A stretch of 64,000 bases of DNA from Histidinibacterium aquaticum. GTDB taxonomy: Bacteria; Pseudomonadota; Alphaproteobacteria; Rhodobacterales; Rhodobacteraceae. Shown here in pieces: positions 17,331 to 26,090 of this stretch. Location of the stretch: assembly GCF_008710275.1 (NCBI RefSeq), contig NZ_VYQE01000006.1, positions 1 to 64,000 of the forward strand, in the 5' to 3' direction. Positions within the stretch are counted from its first letter, which is position 1. Every line of letters starts with the position of its first letter. The notes under the pieces are model-generated. The model did not search any database and was not told the DNA's origin. It worked only from the letters and a program-made list of their open reading frames with translations. The position numbers and the translations under genes are program-made.

Positions 17331-18262
17331 TCGAGATCGACCGGATCACCAAGGTCTACAACGGAGCACCGGCGGTGGATGCCGTCAGCATGACCGCCGA
17401 GAGCGGGACGATAACCGTCATCGTGGGCACCTCCGGATCGGGCAAGACGACCCTGCTGCGCATGATCAATCGGCTCGAGGAGCCGACCTCGGGAGAAGTG
17501 CGGATCAACGGGGAGTCGACACTCTCGACGAAGCCGCATCTCCTCCGCCGGAGGATCGGCTATGTGATCCAGGGTCACGGGCTCTTCCCGCATCACACGG
17601 TGGCGCGCAACATTGGTGCAGTGCCGAGGTTGCTGAACTGGCCGAAGGACAAGATCCGCGCCCGCGTCGACGAGCTGCTGACTCTGTTTTCGATGGAGCC
17701 CGAACAGTTCCGCGACCGCTTCCCGGCCGAGCTTTCGGGCGGTCAACAGCAGCGCGTCGGCGTGGCGCGCGCGCTGGCGTCCCGGCCGGACCTCCTCTTG
17801 ATGGACGAACCCTTCGGCGCGTTGGACCCGATTATCCGAGCGCGGGCCCAAGACGATCTGCGCCAGATCCAGCGGGCGCTCGGCTCGACCATCATGTTGG
17901 TGACGCACGACATGGAAGAGGCGATCCGGCTGGGCGACCGGGTTGCGGTGATGGACGAAGGCAGCCTCGTGCAGCACGGCAGTCCGGCCGAGATCGTCGC
18001 GCGCCCGGCGTCGCCCTTCGTCGCCGACATGGTCGGCGGCATGGAACGGCCGTTGCGACTGTTGTCGCTGGTGCCCCTGTCGGAGGTGGTGGAGGACGGG
18101 GACGCGCCGGGCGACGCCCTGCCGGAGGACTGCAGCCTGCGTGACGCCCTCTCCGCCTGCCTGTGGACCGGACGAACGGCGGTCCCCGTGGAACGCGAGG
18201 GAGCCCTCATCGGACGTGTGACGTTGGAAGCTATCCGCGCACGGGCGGAGTTGAGCGCGTGA
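17327..18262 (+). CDS. Osmoprotectant ABC importer ATP-binding protein (OpuCA/YehX-like)
   Basis: A 311-residue ATPase with Walker A GTSGSGKTT, Q-loop VIQGHGLFPHH, signature LSGGQQQRVGVARA, Walker B LLLMDEPFGALD and switch His in LVTHDMEEA. After about residue 240 there is a short C-terminal region that looks like one degenerate CBS-type module (ending LIGRVTLEAIRA) rather than the tandem CBS pair of OpuA. It powers the two flanking permeases. Start and stop overlap the neighbouring genes (ATGA and GTGA). Confidence 0.85.
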   Translation: MIEIDRITKVYNGAPAVDAVSMTAESGTITVIVGTSGSGKTTLLRMINRLEEPTSGEVRINGESTLSTKPHLLRRRIGYVIQGHGLFPHHTVARNIGAVPRLLNWPKDKIRARVDELLTLFSMEPEQFRDRFPAELSGGQQQRVGVARALASRPDLLLMDEPFGALDPIIRARAQDDLRQIQRALGSTIMLVTHDMEEAIRLGDRVAVMDEGSLVQHGSPAEIVARPASPFVADMVGGMERPLRLLSLVPLSEVVEDGDAPGDALPEDCSLRDALSACLWTGRTAVPVEREGALIGRVTLEAIRARAELSA

Positions 18263-19005
18263 GGCCCGGCATCGTCCTGCGCCCGGCCGTGATCCTGCTG
18301 CTCCTGGCGCTCGTCCTGCAGCCGGAGTGGTTCGAGCCGGTCTTCGCACCACTCGCGCCCGAAGGGGCGCCGGTAATCTATGCCAGGAGTTCGCTCCTGT
18401 CCTTGTCGCTGAGTCATCTGGGCCTCGTCGCGGCGGCAACGGCGGCGGCGACGCTTGTATCGGTCACCCTGGCGATCCTGGTGACGCGCGAGGCCGGGGC
18501 GGCCTTCCGCCCGCTGTCGCGCACGGTCACGAACATGGGGCAGACCTTTCCGCCGGTCGCCGTCCTCGCCCTCACCGTGCCCGCCCTGGGCTTCGGCGCC
18601 GGACCGACCCTGGTGGCGCTGTTCCTCTACGGCCTGCTGCCGATCTTCGAGAACTCCATCGCGGGACTCTCGACGCTTCCGCCGGCGACGATAGAGGCGG
18701 CGCGGGGGCTGGGGCTCAACCGCCGCCAGCGTCTGATCCAGGTGGAACTGCCCCTCGCGCTACCCGTGATCCTGACGGGCATACGGCTGTCGGTCGTCAT
18801 CTCGCTGGGGACCGCGACCATCGGCTCCACCGTGGCGGCTCGGACGCTGGGTGAGGTGATCATCGCCGGGCTTCTGACAAGCAACACCGCCTACGTGCTC
18901 CAGGGCGGGCTGATCGTCGGCCTCTTCGCGGTGGCCGTCTATGATGCACTCACCCAGCTGGAAGCCCGCCTCGCCCGCCGCTCCCGCGCGACGAGCACGC
19001 CTTGA
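18259..19005 (+). CDS. Osmoprotectant ABC importer permease (YehW-like, short form)
   Basis: A 248-residue permease with six hydrophobic segments. The permease core includes GQTFPPVAVLALTVPALGFG and the EAA loop IEAARGLGLNRRQRLIQVELP, closely parallel to that of the other permease in the operon. Translation begins at GTG 18259, overlapping the ATPase stop. It completes a YehZYXW-like set: one binding protein, long permease, ATPase, short permease. No terminator with a T-run is obvious in the 160 bases that follow. Confidence 0.8.
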   Translation: MRPGIVLRPAVILLLLALVLQPEWFEPVFAPLAPEGAPVIYARSSLLSLSLSHLGLVAAATAAATLVSVTLAILVTREAGAAFRPLSRTVTNMGQTFPPVAVLALTVPALGFGAGPTLVALFLYGLLPIFENSIAGLSTLPPATIEAARGLGLNRRQRLIQVELPLALPVILTGIRLSVVISLGTATIGSTVAARTLGEVIIAGLLTSNTAYVLQGGLIVGLFAVAVYDALTQLEARLARRSRATSTP

Positions 19006-19167
19006 TGAACCCGCAGACCGCCGTCACCTCCGCACGTTCGGCAATTCTCTTAGGACGCGCGCGGCGAGCCGACGTCGCTTGGTTGAGGTAAAAGTCGAAA
19101 GAGGCGGACAGCGTGGCTGTCCACCCTTCGTTCATGAGGCAAAGGCCAGCGGCCGCCTGCCCTCGTC

Positions 19168-20031
19168 TCACATCTTGCCGCCGTAGACCGGGAAGACGCT
19201 CGCGTCGCCGTAGTGCTCGATCGGCTTGGCGTTCTTGAGCAGCTCCATGTCGTCGTCGGAAATCTCGAAGTCCACGTCCGCGTTGTTGCGCATGTGCTCG
19301 GGGTTCGCCGTCTTCGGCAGCGGCAGAAGACCGAGCTGAAGGGTGTAGCGGATGCAGAGCTGCGGGACGCTGACGCCGCATTTCTTCGCCATTTCGCCGA
19401 TCTCCGCATTGTCGAGGATCTGGCCGTGACCGACGGGCGAATAGGCTTCGACAAGCAGGCCGCGCGACTTGGTGTCCTCGATCAGCTCGAAGGGCGTGTT
19501 GCTGACGTGTGCGAGGATCTGGTTCAGCATCGGCTTGACCGAGGCGTTTTCGAGCAGGTTGTCCAGATCGCGCGTCTGGAAGTTCGATACCCCGATCGCA
19601 CGCAGCTTGCCGGCCTCGTAGGCCTCTTCCAGAGCCTTCCACGCCGCAAGGTTGCCTTCGAAGTGGCGCTCGTCCTCGCCGAAGTCGCCCCAGGGCTGCG
19701 GGCTGTGGATGATCATCATGTCGATGGTATCGAGGCCCATGGTCTCCAGCGAGCCATCGATGGAGGCCTTCGCCTCTTCGTAGCTCTTGATGCCGGCATC
19801 GAGCTTCGTGGTCACGAAAAGCTGGTCCCGGGCCACGCCGGCGTTGCGGACGCCCTCGCCCACGCCGCGCTCGTTGCCGTAGGCCTGCGCGGTGTCGATG
19901 TGACGATAGCCGATTTCCACGGCGACCTTCACCGCGTCGGCGACCTCGTCATCGTCGATGAACCAGGTGCCGAGCCCGAGCTTCGGGATCTCGACTCCGT
20001 TCGGAAGGGTGTAGTTTTCTTCGAGGATCAT
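19168..20031 (-). CDS. Aldo/keto reductase (2,5-diketo-gluconate reductase-like)
   Basis: A 287-residue NADPH-dependent aldo/keto reductase. The catalytic tetrad is visible: Asp in HIDTAQAYGNE with Tyr in the same segment, Lys in VTTKLD, and His in MMIIHSPQP; the cofactor end is LPKTANPEHMRNN. The QL...S fragment GVSNFQ is also present. Such enzymes reduce aldehydes and ketones, often during electrophile stress. It is the last gene of a three-gene minus-strand unit with a cyclophilin-like and a lipocalin-like gene, divergent from a LysR gene. Confidence 0.85.
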   Translation of the reverse strand: MILEENYTLPNGVEIPKLGLGTWFIDDDEVADAVKVAVEIGYRHIDTAQAYGNERGVGEGVRNAGVARDQLFVTTKLDAGIKSYEEAKASIDGSLETMGLDTIDMMIIHSPQPWGDFGEDERHFEGNLAAWKALEEAYEAGKLRAIGVSNFQTRDLDNLLENASVKPMLNQILAHVSNTPFELIEDTKSRGLLVEAYSPVGHGQILDNAEIGEMAKKCGVSVPQLCIRYTLQLGLLPLPKTANPEHMRNNADVDFEISDDDMELLKNAKPIEHYGDASVFPVYGGKM

Positions 20032-20054
20032 GGTCGTTCATTTCGTGTCTTGGT

Positions 20055-20399
20055 TCAATCGACCCGTTCGAGCCGAACCGGTCCATCGGTCAGCCCGTCG
20101 GGAGGTGTGTCGAAGCGACCCAGCCGGACGAGCCCCTGGGACTCCTGGAAGGGGCGAAAGAAGATCGCGAGGTTTCCCCACGGCGCGTAGAGCGTGATGT
20201 CGCCAGCCTCCGGCTTGTAGCTTTCGGGCGCAGCGGACGTGTCGAGGGCGCGCGGCAAATCGGCGATCTGCTCGATTCCGTGGAAATCCCTGAGCGTCAG
20301 ATCGAGCGGCAGAAGGGCGGCGAAGTCGGACGCGACCGCGGTGCCGTCCAGCGTGCCGGTCAGGACGGTCTCGCCGGAGATGAGTCGAATACGCGTCAT
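20055..20399 (-). CDS. Cyclophilin-like fold protein
   Basis: A 114-residue protein matching the bacterial cyclophilin-like family (Cyclophil_like): ASDFAALLPLDLTLRDFHGIEQI, a DITLYAPWGNLAIFF strand pair and a terminal LVRLGRF segment. The family has the cyclophilin barrel but usually lacks the prolyl isomerase residues, and its function is poorly known. It commonly travels with oxidoreductases regulated by LysR or TetR proteins, as here, where it lies 23 bases before the aldo/keto reductase gene. Confidence 0.75.
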   Translation of the reverse strand: MTRIRLISGETVLTGTLDGTAVASDFAALLPLDLTLRDFHGIEQIADLPRALDTSAAPESYKPEAGDITLYAPWGNLAIFFRPFQESQGLVRLGRFDTPPDGLTDGPVRLERVD

Positions 20400-20411
20400 C
20401 GCCGTTCCCTC

Positions 20412-20696
20412 TCAATCCGTGACCGCTTCACCGCGGCGCGCGTAGGTCACGCTCCAACTCTCGTCTGCGCTGGTCGGCTCCAAAGTCAGCCGGTCGTCCG
20501 CGACCTCGTAGGTCCGTTCGAGCTCCTGCCCGATCAGGTCCCGCGCGATGGCGGACTCCACGGTGAAGGTGACGCCCTCCGGCGTAACGAGCTGCCAGAC
20601 ACCGACGCTCGGGTCCGCGGAGGCCTCTTGCGCCAGACCGGAGACCGGCAACCCGGTGAGCCCGGCGAGGAAAGCGAGGATCGGGGCATGACTCAT
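20412..20696 (-). CDS. Small secreted lipocalin-like protein
   Basis: A 94-residue product with a Sec signal peptide (cleavage near GLAQ/EAS), then a short beta-rich domain starting VGVWQLVTPEG and ending DRLTLEP..SWSVTYARRGE. This resembles the ending of lipocalin-like domain proteins (Lipocalin_5), but at under half their usual length, so it may be a reduced relative. ATG 20696 is chosen because it starts the signal peptide; a longer upstream frame is not signal-like. It is first in the three-gene unit facing the LysR gene. Confidence 0.6.
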   Translation of the reverse strand: MSHAPILAFLAGLTGLPVSGLAQEASADPSVGVWQLVTPEGVTFTVESAIARDLIGQELERTYEVADDRLTLEPTSADESWSVTYARRGEAVTD

Positions 20697-20979
20697 TGCA
20701 GAAGTTCCTTGCTCTGGGGGCGGAAGGTTCGGCCCGCTGACAGGACAGGAGATCGGCCCCGAAGCGCGGGAAGTGAATGCGCGCGCCGTGCACAGCACTC
20801 ATGGTTTCAGCTCATCAATCCGGTCACCGACGCGCAATACGGCGAGTAATGCGTCTCGGGGCGCCGGCTGCCCGCTCGAAGGAGAGCGGCGCCCGGGCCA
20901 TGCTGCATAATCCATGGACATGATGAGCCCTGCCCATGTATCCGGCGACGAGCGTCATTCCCCGGACGGGTCGGTCTGC

Positions 20980-21876
20980 ATGCTGCGCGAGAATATCAAC
21001 GATCTCATCGCCCTGGCCGCCGTGGCCGAGGAGAGGAGCTTTACCCGGGCCGCCGCGCGGCTCAACGTCTCGCAATCGGCACTGAGCCATACGATCAAGG
21101 CGCTGGAGACGCGGCTCGGTCTGCGGCTCCTCACGCGGACCACGCGCTCCGTCGCGCCGACGCTCGAGGGCGAGGACCTGCTGGCGACGCTCAATCCCTG
21201 CTTCGACAAGATCGAGGCGCGGCTGAGGGCGCTGAACGACGCGCAGGACCGCCCCTCGGGGACGGTCCGGATTGCCGCCGCCGAGTATCCGATCGAGACG
21301 CTGCTCTGGCCCAAGATCTCGCCGGTGCTGAAAGAGCATCCGGCGGTCAACGTCGAGTTCGTCATGGACTACGGCTTTACCGATCTTGCAGCCTCCCAGT
21401 GCGACGCCGGGGTACGCTACGGCGAACAGGTGAGCGATGGCATGATCTCGATGCGCATCGGCCCCGACGAGCGGATGATCTGCGTCGGCGCGCCTGGCTA
21501 TTTCGATGCCGCCGGCGTTCCGAAGACCCCGCACGATCTCGGCGAGCACCAGTGCATCAACCTGCGCCTGACCAATCACGGCGCGCTATATTCCTGGGAG
21601 TTCGAGGACCCGGATGGGACCGAGATCCGGGTCAAGGTGCAGGGCCAGGTCTGCTTCAACACGATCAACCCGATCCTGCGCGCCGCGATCGACGGACACG
21701 GGCTGGCACTGGTGCCCGACCGGCTCGCCGAACCGGCCATCGCCGCCGGGGAACTGCGCACCTGCCTCGATGACTATTGCCCCGCCTTCCCGGGCTTCCA
21801 CCTCTACTACCCCAGCCGGCAGCGGCCCTCCTCCGCTTTCGGGGTCGTCCTGGAGGCGCCTCGGGAACGGACGTGA
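20980..21876 (+). CDS. LysR family transcriptional regulator
   Basis: A 298-residue LysR regulator. The winged helix covers residues about 5-64 (LIALAAVAEERSFTRAAARLNVSQSALSHTIKALE is the helix-turn-helix region) and the effector domain follows from about residue 90. ATG 20980 places the helix-turn-helix at the usual distance from the start; an in-frame ATG at 20914 is possible. It is divergent from the lipocalin-like/cyclophilin-like/reductase unit and lies upstream of a carboxymuconolactone decarboxylase-like operon, so it probably controls both, as is common for this regulator-reductase arrangement. Confidence 0.8.
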   Translation: MLRENINDLIALAAVAEERSFTRAAARLNVSQSALSHTIKALETRLGLRLLTRTTRSVAPTLEGEDLLATLNPCFDKIEARLRALNDAQDRPSGTVRIAAAEYPIETLLWPKISPVLKEHPAVNVEFVMDYGFTDLAASQCDAGVRYGEQVSDGMISMRIGPDERMICVGAPGYFDAAGVPKTPHDLGEHQCINLRLTNHGALYSWEFEDPDGTEIRVKVQGQVCFNTINPILRAAIDGHGLALVPDRLAEPAIAAGELRTCLDDYCPAFPGFHLYYPSRQRPSSAFGVVLEAPRERT

Positions 21877-21991
21877 CCATCCATGAAGCACCCTCATGAG
21901 TGGGGTGATCGGGCCGGGCATTAAGGTCGGACGTCCGCGCATCATCTCTTGATGCGACTGAACCATGCGCCCGACCCGAAAGGAGCCTTCG

Positions 21992-22759
21992 ATGAAAGCC
22001 CGCCTTGTGACCGTCTCTGCACTCACCGCCCTCATGGCCACTGGCGCCATTTCGCAGGATCTCTCCACCACGCTCCCCGACGCGGTCGGCCAGGTCGCTC
22101 CCGCGTTGCAAACCTACGCGTCCGAAGACCTCTTCGGCGAGGTCTGGCAGGGCGAGAACCTCTCGGTCCGGGACCGCGCGCTCGTCACCTTCGCCGCCAT
22201 GATGACGCGGCATGAGACCGGCGAGCTCTCCGAGCACGTGGCTCTGGCGCTCGATGCCGGAGTCACCCCGGCGGAGATTTCCGAGACGATCACGCACCTC
22301 GCCTTCTACTCCGGCTGGGGCAATGCCACCGCGGCGGGCGTGGCCGCGGCGCCCGTCTTCGAAGAGCGCGGCGTGAGCGCGGACGATCTTCCCGCCGCCG
22401 ACCCCGAGCTTCTGCCGCTCAACGAAGAGGCCGAGGCCCGGCGGCAGGAGACGGTGCAGGGCATGTATGGCAACGTGAGCCAAGGGGTCGTCGACAACAC
22501 CGAGGAGCTGCTCTTCCGCGATCTCTGGCTGCGGCCCGCGCTGGAGCCGCGCGACCGGAGCCTCGTCACGGTCGCCGCCCTGATCGCCGCCGGACAGCCC
22601 GAGCAGATGACCTTTCACCTGAACCGCGCGATGGACAACGGCCTGACCCAGGACGAGGCCGGCGCGATGCTGTCGCATCTGGCGTTCTATACCGGCTGGC
22701 CGCGGGTCTTCTCGGCGCTGCCGGTTGCGGCCGACGTCTTCGAGAGCCGCGCGGAGTAA
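21992..22759 (+). CDS. Secreted two-domain carboxymuconolactone decarboxylase family protein
   Basis: A 255-residue protein with a Sec-type signal peptide (to about GAISQ) and two tandem CMD domains. The first has VRDRALVTFAAMMTRHE...HVALALDAGVT and the second DRSLVTVAALIAAGQPEQMTFHLNRAMDNGLT. Each has the HLAFY(S/T)GW core. The CxxC of AhpD-type peroxidases is missing, so it is unlikely to be a thiol peroxidase. AAAGGAG precedes the ATG. It is followed after five bases by an oxidoreductase gene and a cupin gene, a combination seen in LysR-controlled stress loci. An exported CMD protein is somewhat unusual. Confidence 0.75.
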   Translation: MKARLVTVSALTALMATGAISQDLSTTLPDAVGQVAPALQTYASEDLFGEVWQGENLSVRDRALVTFAAMMTRHETGELSEHVALALDAGVTPAEISETITHLAFYSGWGNATAAGVAAAPVFEERGVSADDLPAADPELLPLNEEAEARRQETVQGMYGNVSQGVVDNTEELLFRDLWLRPALEPRDRSLVTVAALIAAGQPEQMTFHLNRAMDNGLTQDEAGAMLSHLAFYTGWPRVFSALPVAADVFESRAE

Positions 22760-22764
22760 GCGCC

Positions 22765-23415
22765 ATGAGGATCGGCATCCTCGGATCGGGGCTCATGGGT
22801 GGCGCGCTCGGCCGGGCCTGGGCGGAGTCGGGGCACGACGTCACCTTCGCCTATTCGCGGGACCGCTCGAAGCTCGAGGGCCTCGCGGAGGAGACGGGAG
22901 GGTCGGCGGCAAGCGTCGCGGAGGCGGTGGCCCGGGCCGACGCCCTGCTGCTCTCCGTCCACTGGTCGCGCATAGACGACGTCCTCGAACAGGCAGGAAA
23001 TCTTGCAGGCAAGATTGTCCTCAACTGCTGCGTGCCGCTTGACGAGAGAAACAGCGACCTCGTCCTCGGCACCGCCACCTCCGGAGCGGAAGAGCTCGCG
23101 CGGCGACGTCCCGAGGCGCGCTGGGTCTCCTGCTTCAACACGGTCCCCTCAGAGGCCTTCGCGCCGGTGCGCGCGCTGAATGGCGACGCTCCACGGCCCC
23201 AGGTTCTGACCTACGGCGACGACGCTGAGGCAAAGGACATCGCCCGCGCCCTCGTCCGCGATGCAGGATTCGAGCCGCTGGAGGCGGGGCCTTTGCGGAC
23301 GGGCCGCTTTGTCGAGCCTTTCGCCATGGTCACCGCCGAGCTCGCCTATGCCCAACCCGGTGGCCCGGCATTGACCTACCGTTTCGAGAAACTGAACCAG
23401 GAGGAGACCTTATGA
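22765..23415 (+). CDS. NAD(P)-binding oxidoreductase (F420 reductase / NpdG-like)
   Basis: A 216-residue protein with an N-terminal nucleotide-binding fold ([13 protein letters not shown], residues about 4-16, and the AYSRDRSK basic patch suggesting NADPH). It continues with LLLSVHW, VLNCCVP and [13 protein letters not shown], as in the NADPH:F420 reductase-like family of Rossmann proteins. In proteobacteria without F420 such proteins probably reduce flavin or quinone-like substrates. It overlaps the cupin gene downstream by four bases (ATGA). Confidence 0.75.
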   Translation: MRIGILGSGLMGGALGRAWAESGHDVTFAYSRDRSKLEGLAEETGGSAASVAEAVARADALLLSVHWSRIDDVLEQAGNLAGKIVLNCCVPLDERNSDLVLGTATSGAEELARRRPEARWVSCFNTVPSEAFAPVRALNGDAPRPQVLTYGDDAEAKDIARALVRDAGFEPLEAGPLRTGRFVEPFAMVTAELAYAQPGGPALTYRFEKLNQEETL

Positions 23416-23807
23416 AAATCACCCGCGCAGGCACTGCCCCGTCCAATCCGGGACCGGAAGAGACCTTCACCGGGACCGTCCGCATCGACCCGCTCTTCGC
23501 GGCCGAAGCGCCGGGCCGGACGATGGCGGCCCATGTCACGTTCGAACCGGGCGCCCGCACGGCCTGGCACACCCACCCCGCGGGACAGGCCCTGATCGTG
23601 ACCTTCGGCCGCGGCCGCGTTCAGCGCGAGGGCGGTCCGGTCGAGGAGATCCATCCCGGCGACGTGGTCTGGTTCGAGCCCGGCGAGAAGCACTGGCACG
23701 GCGCGTCCCCCGAAACCGCGATGAGCCACTACGCGATACAGGAAAGCGTCGACGGCGGGCCGGTCACATGGATGGAGAAGGTATCGGACGACGACTACGC
23801 AGGCTGA
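23412..23807 (+). CDS. Cupin protein (quercetin-dioxygenase-like)
   Basis: A 131-residue cupin with a complete metal site: [15 protein letters not shown] (His-x-His, with Gln in place of the usual Glu at the third position) and EKHWHGA (His). The family accompanies carboxymuconolactone decarboxylase-like proteins in many proteobacteria. It is the last gene of the operon beginning at 21992. The reaction is unknown; binding or dioxygenase activity are both possible. Confidence 0.75.
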   Translation: MKITRAGTAPSNPGPEETFTGTVRIDPLFAAEAPGRTMAAHVTFEPGARTAWHTHPAGQALIVTFGRGRVQREGGPVEEIHPGDVVWFEPGEKHWHGASPETAMSHYAIQESVDGGPVTWMEKVSDDDYAG

Positions 23808-23869
23808 CGCGTTGGGCGGGACGCCACTCATGACCGCAGACGGCGTGCCGCTCTCGCGAAAGCGCGCGC

Positions 23870-24520
23870 CTAACCGCTCGCCCGGAGCACGAGCTCGGGC
23901 TGAATGAGCAGGTGCTCGCCCGTCGTCTCGCCCCGAATGCGCCTCTGCAACGTCGCGGCGGCCCGGCGCCCGATCTCGACGCCGTGCTGGTCCACGGAGG
24001 AGAGCTTGATCGGAGGCAAGGCTCCGACGTGGGTATTGTCGTAGCCGACCACCGCGACCTCTTCCGGGACCTCGTAGCCTTCGTCCCGCGCCAGCGTCAG
24101 GAGCGGGATGGCGTGGATGTCGCTCCAACAGAAAACGGCTCCGGGTTTCGGCAGATCGCGAAGGAGTTCGGACAGTTCGGCAAGATTGCTGCCGGTCTCG
24201 CTGTCGGAGCGGACCACCTGAACCCGGCCCTCGAGCCCGGCCTCCTGCATTTCGGCGCGATATCCCGCCTCCCGCCGGTCGTAGACCTCGTAGCCTCCGG
24301 GACGCCCTGGTGCGGTGAGCATCCATATGTCCTCGTAGCCGCGGTCGATCAGGTGCCGCACGGAGAGCCGGGCGCCCTGTTCGTCGTCGGAGTTCACGGT
24401 ATCGAAGGCATCCGCCGTCGGCTCGTGATGCCCGATGACGACCGAAGGGATCTGACGGGCGTATCCGGCCAGGACATCGGCGGCGAGACGCGGCGCCACC
24501 AGGATGACGCCGTCCATACG
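23870..24520 (-). pseudogene. LacI family regulator lacking its DNA-binding domain (truncated)
   Basis: The frame encodes the C-terminal two-thirds of a LacI regulator: MDGVILVAPRLAAD, DTVNSDDEQGARLSVRHL, GYEDIWMLTAP, GAVFCWSDIHA, VAVVGYDNTHVG and a normal C-terminus. About 110 residues, including the whole helix-turn-helix, are missing. At about 24518-24525 it abuts the tail of a divergently oriented ABC ATPase gene. Family regulators of sugar importers are often divergent from such operons, so this looks like the remains of one locus after internal deletion. A ligand-binding-only protein could still be made from ATG 24517, but no ribosome binding site is visible. Confidence 0.75.
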
Positions 24521-24875
24521 CGGCGGACGGATCGAGCAGGTGGGCACCCCCATGGAGCTCTACGAGCGCCCCGCCACCCCCTTCGTCGCGGGCTTCATCG
24601 GCAGCCCCCGGATGAACCTCTTCGAGGGCGATCTCGCCCGGGAGATGGGCTGCGAGGTCTACGGCATCCGCCCCGAGCACCTCGAGGTCTCCGAGACCGA
24701 CGGCCGATGGACCGGCCGCGTCCGCCACGTCGAACGCCTCGGCGCCGACACCATCCTGCACCTCGAGGTCGAGGCCCTCGGCCCCCTCCTCGCCCGCGTC
24801 GACGGAAGCCGGACCTTCAACCCCGGACAAACCGTCCACGCCACCCCAAACACCGACAAGGAGTTCAAGTACTGA
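24519..24875 (+). pseudogene. C-terminal fragment of a sugar ABC importer ATPase (UgpC-like)
   Basis: The fragment encodes only the regulatory end of a UgpC/MalK-type ATPase. It begins at RGGRIEQVGTPMELYERPA, continues VAGFIGSPRMNL, then GIRPEHL and a TOBE-like region to a natural stop. Walker A, signature and Walker B are absent. Homology starts exactly where the truncated LacI frame on the other strand ends. The intact ATPase at 5591 is clearly different in sequence, so this is not a local duplication. It must be non-functional as a transporter ATPase. Confidence 0.8.
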
Positions 24876-24965
24876 AGAAGGGGACCCGGCGGCCGCGAGG
24901 CGGCGCTCGGTTTGTCCGGCAGATCCGTGATGCGCGGCCGCGCGCCGGGCGCCGCGCCGAGGAGC

Positions 24966-25931
24966 CTACTGGGGACCGAGTTTCGGGCCCCAGACGAGCG
25001 AGGTCTGGTGCCGCTCGATCAACGTTCGCAGGGCGTCGAACTGCCGGAAAATGTGATTGGCGAGCTTGTCGGCGCTCGGTGGTCGGCTCTCGGCGGCTGA
25101 GCGCAGGATACCCAGCGACCGGGGCGGTTGCGGGATTTCGACGGGCAGGACGGTGATCCGCCTGTCCTTGCGATGGGCGAAGACGACCGAATGCGGAAGG
25201 ATCGTCAGGGCGTCCGTCTCTTCGAGGTAGTTGAAGACCGACAGCAGCGAGCCGCCCGAGTAGCGGATGCCGATCTCGGGCAGGCCGATGGTCAGGAGCA
25301 GCGCGTGCAGGTCCGCCAGCAGGGGTGAGCCCGGCAGCGGGGCGATCCAGGGGTAGTCGACCAGATCGTTCGTCCCGAGCTTCGTCCGGCGCAGGAGCGG
25401 ATGGGAGCTCCGGCAGGCGACGACGTTCCGGGCGGCGAGGATCGGGGTGAACTGGAACCCGCGCGCGGCCTCGACAAGGCCCAGCGGACAGATCGCAAGA
25501 TCGAGCTGGTTCGAGGCGATGCCCTTTTCGAGATCCTCGAGGTTGCCGTAGCTCTGCTCGACCCGGATCTCGGGCTCGATCGTCTGGAACTCGCCGATCA
25601 TGCGGCTGATGAAGGCGTCCATGAAGAAGGGCACGCCGGCAATGCGCACCGTGCCCCGCGACCCGGCCCGGAAACCAGCGACCGTCTCGGAGGCCTTCCT
25701 CGCGGCCTCGAGGATGACCTGCCCGTGCTGGGCGAGTTGCGACCCGATGAGGGTCGGCTCCAGCGGCCGACGGCCCGGCTTGAAGAGCGGCTCTCCCACG
25801 CGCTTCTCAAGCGCCGACATGGTGCGCGAGATCGCGGGCTGCGACAGGCCGAGCCGGACGGCGGCATTTGTGACGCTGCCGGTCTCGACGACCGCCGCGA
25901 GCTGAGCCAGGTGCTTTTCCTCGAACTTCAT
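24966..25931 (-). CDS. LysR family regulator of the aromatic catabolic operon
   Basis: A 321-residue LysR regulator with helix-turn-helix near residues 18-45 (VTNAAVRLGLSQPAISRTMS) and a standard effector domain from about residue 93 (GTVRIAGVPFFMDAFISR). It is divergent from the aromatic operon starting at 26091, the typical arrangement for an activator responding to a pathway intermediate. The ATG at 25931 has no visible ribosome binding site and lies inside a perfect inverted repeat, suggesting a leaderless or autorepressed message. The inducer is unknown. Confidence 0.85.
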   Translation of the reverse strand: MKFEEKHLAQLAAVVETGSVTNAAVRLGLSQPAISRTMSALEKRVGEPLFKPGRRPLEPTLIGSQLAQHGQVILEAARKASETVAGFRAGSRGTVRIAGVPFFMDAFISRMIGEFQTIEPEIRVEQSYGNLEDLEKGIASNQLDLAICPLGLVEAARGFQFTPILAARNVVACRSSHPLLRRTKLGTNDLVDYPWIAPLPGSPLLADLHALLLTIGLPEIGIRYSGGSLLSVFNYLEETDALTILPHSVVFAHRKDRRITVLPVEIPQPPRSLGILRSAAESRPPSADKLANHIFRQFDALRTLIERHQTSLVWGPKLGPQ

Positions 25932-25944
25932 AACGTATCGTTAT
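25930..25944 (+). promoter_or_regulatory. LysR-type operator (ATAACG-TAT-CGTTAT)
   Basis: A perfect six-base inverted repeat with a three-base centre. It contains the LysR signature T-N11-A (T at 25931, A at 25943). It overlaps the LysR start codon and faces the divergent catabolic operon, so it is probably the recognition or autoregulation site. Confidence 0.65.
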
Positions 25945-26090
25945 ATTGCAGGCTGAAGAAATGATAGTCTGTTCGTCTGGCCGGCGTATCTTCGGGTCAT
26001 CGGGAGGAGGCGAGCCGATGGCGCACCGCGGGATGCGGCGCCGTCGGGCGATGGCCGACGACCCGCTGGCGACATGGGAGGACGGCCGAA

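Noticed and set aside
24519-24875. A functional small gene for an ABC regulatory domain
   Set aside because: It lacks a start with a ribosome site and all catalytic motifs, and begins mid-domain at a junction with another truncated gene.
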